Under the pieces are notes generated by a model that saw only the letters and a program-made list of their open reading frames with translations, was not told where the DNA came from and did not search any database. Below are positions 24,225 through 24,856 of a DNA stretch of 24,856 nt, one piece after another; within the stretch, counting starts at the first letter, position 1; each line of letters begins with the position of its first letter. The stretch is from Chitinophagaceae bacterium (lineage in GTDB: Bacteria; Bacteroidota; Bacteroidia; Chitinophagales; Chitinophagaceae): positions 1 to 24,856 of the forward strand of contig CANGEZ010000005.1 of NCBI GenBank assembly GCA_947452875.1, given 5' to 3'. The position numbers were made by a program, and so were the translations under genes.

Positions 24225-24856
24225 TCAAAATGCTTTCAACTTCCACTCTACACCTGAAATTCTGTTTTTAATCCGATTAAGCGTTGCCAACAATTCCTTC
24301 TCGTCAGGGAAATCTCCATAAACCATCTCTTTAAAATTTAAAGTATAAGCAGATTTCAATTTTGGCCAAATCAAATCGAGCTCAGAAAATATTTTTGAAT
24401 TTAGAGGATGATGTCTTAACCAAGCATTGTTGTTTTTAAAACTATCAACATCATCATTGGCAACTTTCGATAACATGTTTTCAAAATCAGCTGAATTGAA
24501 AAATTCAATTATTTCTTTTTGTATCAAAAGTTGGTGCAAGTCATACACATGTCTGATTTTTTTCTTCAAATCTTCTTCTGCATTTTCAGTGTATGAAAAT
24601 CGAACCAAACTCATTATTTTTTCACACATAGTTCTTGATGGTTCAAGCACCAACACCTCAAATGGCAGTAAACTATATTCTTTTGCCAATTCCACTTGTC
24701 CCCTATTTTCCATCATTTCATAAATGAAAGATTTCACCATTCTCTTGGTGTAGGGTTCATAATATCCCAACCAAGTTGATTCCACAATAACAACATCTCT
24801 TATTTGTCCGAAATCTCCTTCAAAATTATGGTTATAAGAATGCGCTGTTTTACGAA
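24225..24856 (-). CDS. Second AbiEii-like nucleotidyltransferase toxin, 5' end outside window
   Basis: The frame is open to the window edge, so the gene begins beyond 24856; the visible part is 210 residues, its C-terminal portion. A GTG at 24785 is not the start because coding sequence (FEGDFGQIRDVVIVESTWLG) continues upstream. Family features are LEPSRTMCEKIMSLVRFSY, equivalent to RTLIEKILLLHEE in the neighbouring AbiEii, then IRHVYDLHQLL (RH-x-YDL in both), and a C-terminal FKEMVYGDFPDEKELLATLN matching MMYGNVPTFSEIM of the neighbour. Apart from these motifs the two proteins differ widely, so they are distinct family members and not a recent duplication. The N-terminal GGTS/DxD motif and any antitoxin gene lie outside the window. 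The gene ends 8 bp before R2. Confidence 0.8.
   Translation of the reverse strand, partial: RKTAHSYNHNFEGDFGQIRDVVIVESTWLGYYEPYTKRMVKSFIYEMMENRGQVELAKEYSLLPFEVLVLEPSRTMCEKIMSLVRFSYTENAEEDLKKKIRHVYDLHQLLIQKEIIEFFNSADFENMLSKVANDDVDSFKNNNAWLRHHPLNSKIFSELDLIWPKLKSAYTLNFKEMVYGDFPDEKELLATLNRIKNRISGVEWKLKAF

Noticed and set aside
24225..24785. A complete 186-aa gene starting at GTG 24785.
   Set aside because: The frame continues upstream with family-like sequence to the window edge, so the gene is cut by the window.

Overview
The window is AT-rich, gene-dense bacterial DNA that reads as Bacteroidota. Pointers are several -7-like boxes of the TAnnTTTG type, weak or absent Shine-Dalgarno sequences, TTG starts, and typical families of that phylum (DUF2256, DUF2805/TIGR03643, proteorhodopsin with a Blh-type dioxygenase, a lipoprotein MsrB-MsrA fusion, DUF6088/AbiEii toxin-antitoxin pairs). 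A sunlit, probably aquatic life style is likely. I do not assign a genus.

Layout. 1-1248 (minus): an MsrB-MsrA methionine sulfoxide reductase lipoprotein followed by the start of a secreted protein that runs off the window. 1394-4432: an envelope lipid/glycan trio, namely a PAP2 phosphatase and an ArnT-like GT39 transferase (plus) converging on a DPM1-like GT2 (minus). 4548-7718 (plus): a radical SAM protein with an unusual CX4CX2C motif, then a class I methyltransferase that ends at a perfect 24-bp inverted repeat. 8029-9643 (minus): a secreted YVTN beta-propeller protein and a six-helix half-size MFS protein, divergent from an MgtA-type Mg2+ P-type ATPase (9817-12477, plus).

12826-20291 is a light island. 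A green-tuned proton-pumping proteorhodopsin gene (plus) is followed by a strong intrinsic terminator and then one ORF that fuses lycopene beta-cyclase (CrtY) to beta-carotene 15,15'-dioxygenase (Blh), so a single polypeptide could convert lycopene to retinal. Converging on it is a compact minus-strand photorepair operon: flavin reductase, DUF2256 zinc-ribbon mini-protein, FeS-type (6-4) photolyase, cryptochrome-DASH, DUF2805 protein, and an AlkB-like gene broken by one in-frame stop codon. A secreted thioredoxin-like protein lies upstream of it.

21701-24856 is an accessory region. A DUF6088/AbiEi-AbiEii module lies between two direct repeats of about 143 bp that are about 87% identical. A second, different AbiEii-like toxin gene (cut by the window edge) sits directly before the right-hand repeat. 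On the minus strand each repeat encodes FCIGK-stop, the conserved C-terminal tail of MnmE (TrmE), and the differences between the copies inside that tail are all synonymous. Each also contains a near-perfect dyad. The simplest reading is a tandem array of small toxin-antitoxin cassettes built on att sites derived from the 3' end of mnmE. This is the best candidate for an undescribed system here, together with the CrtY-Blh fusion.
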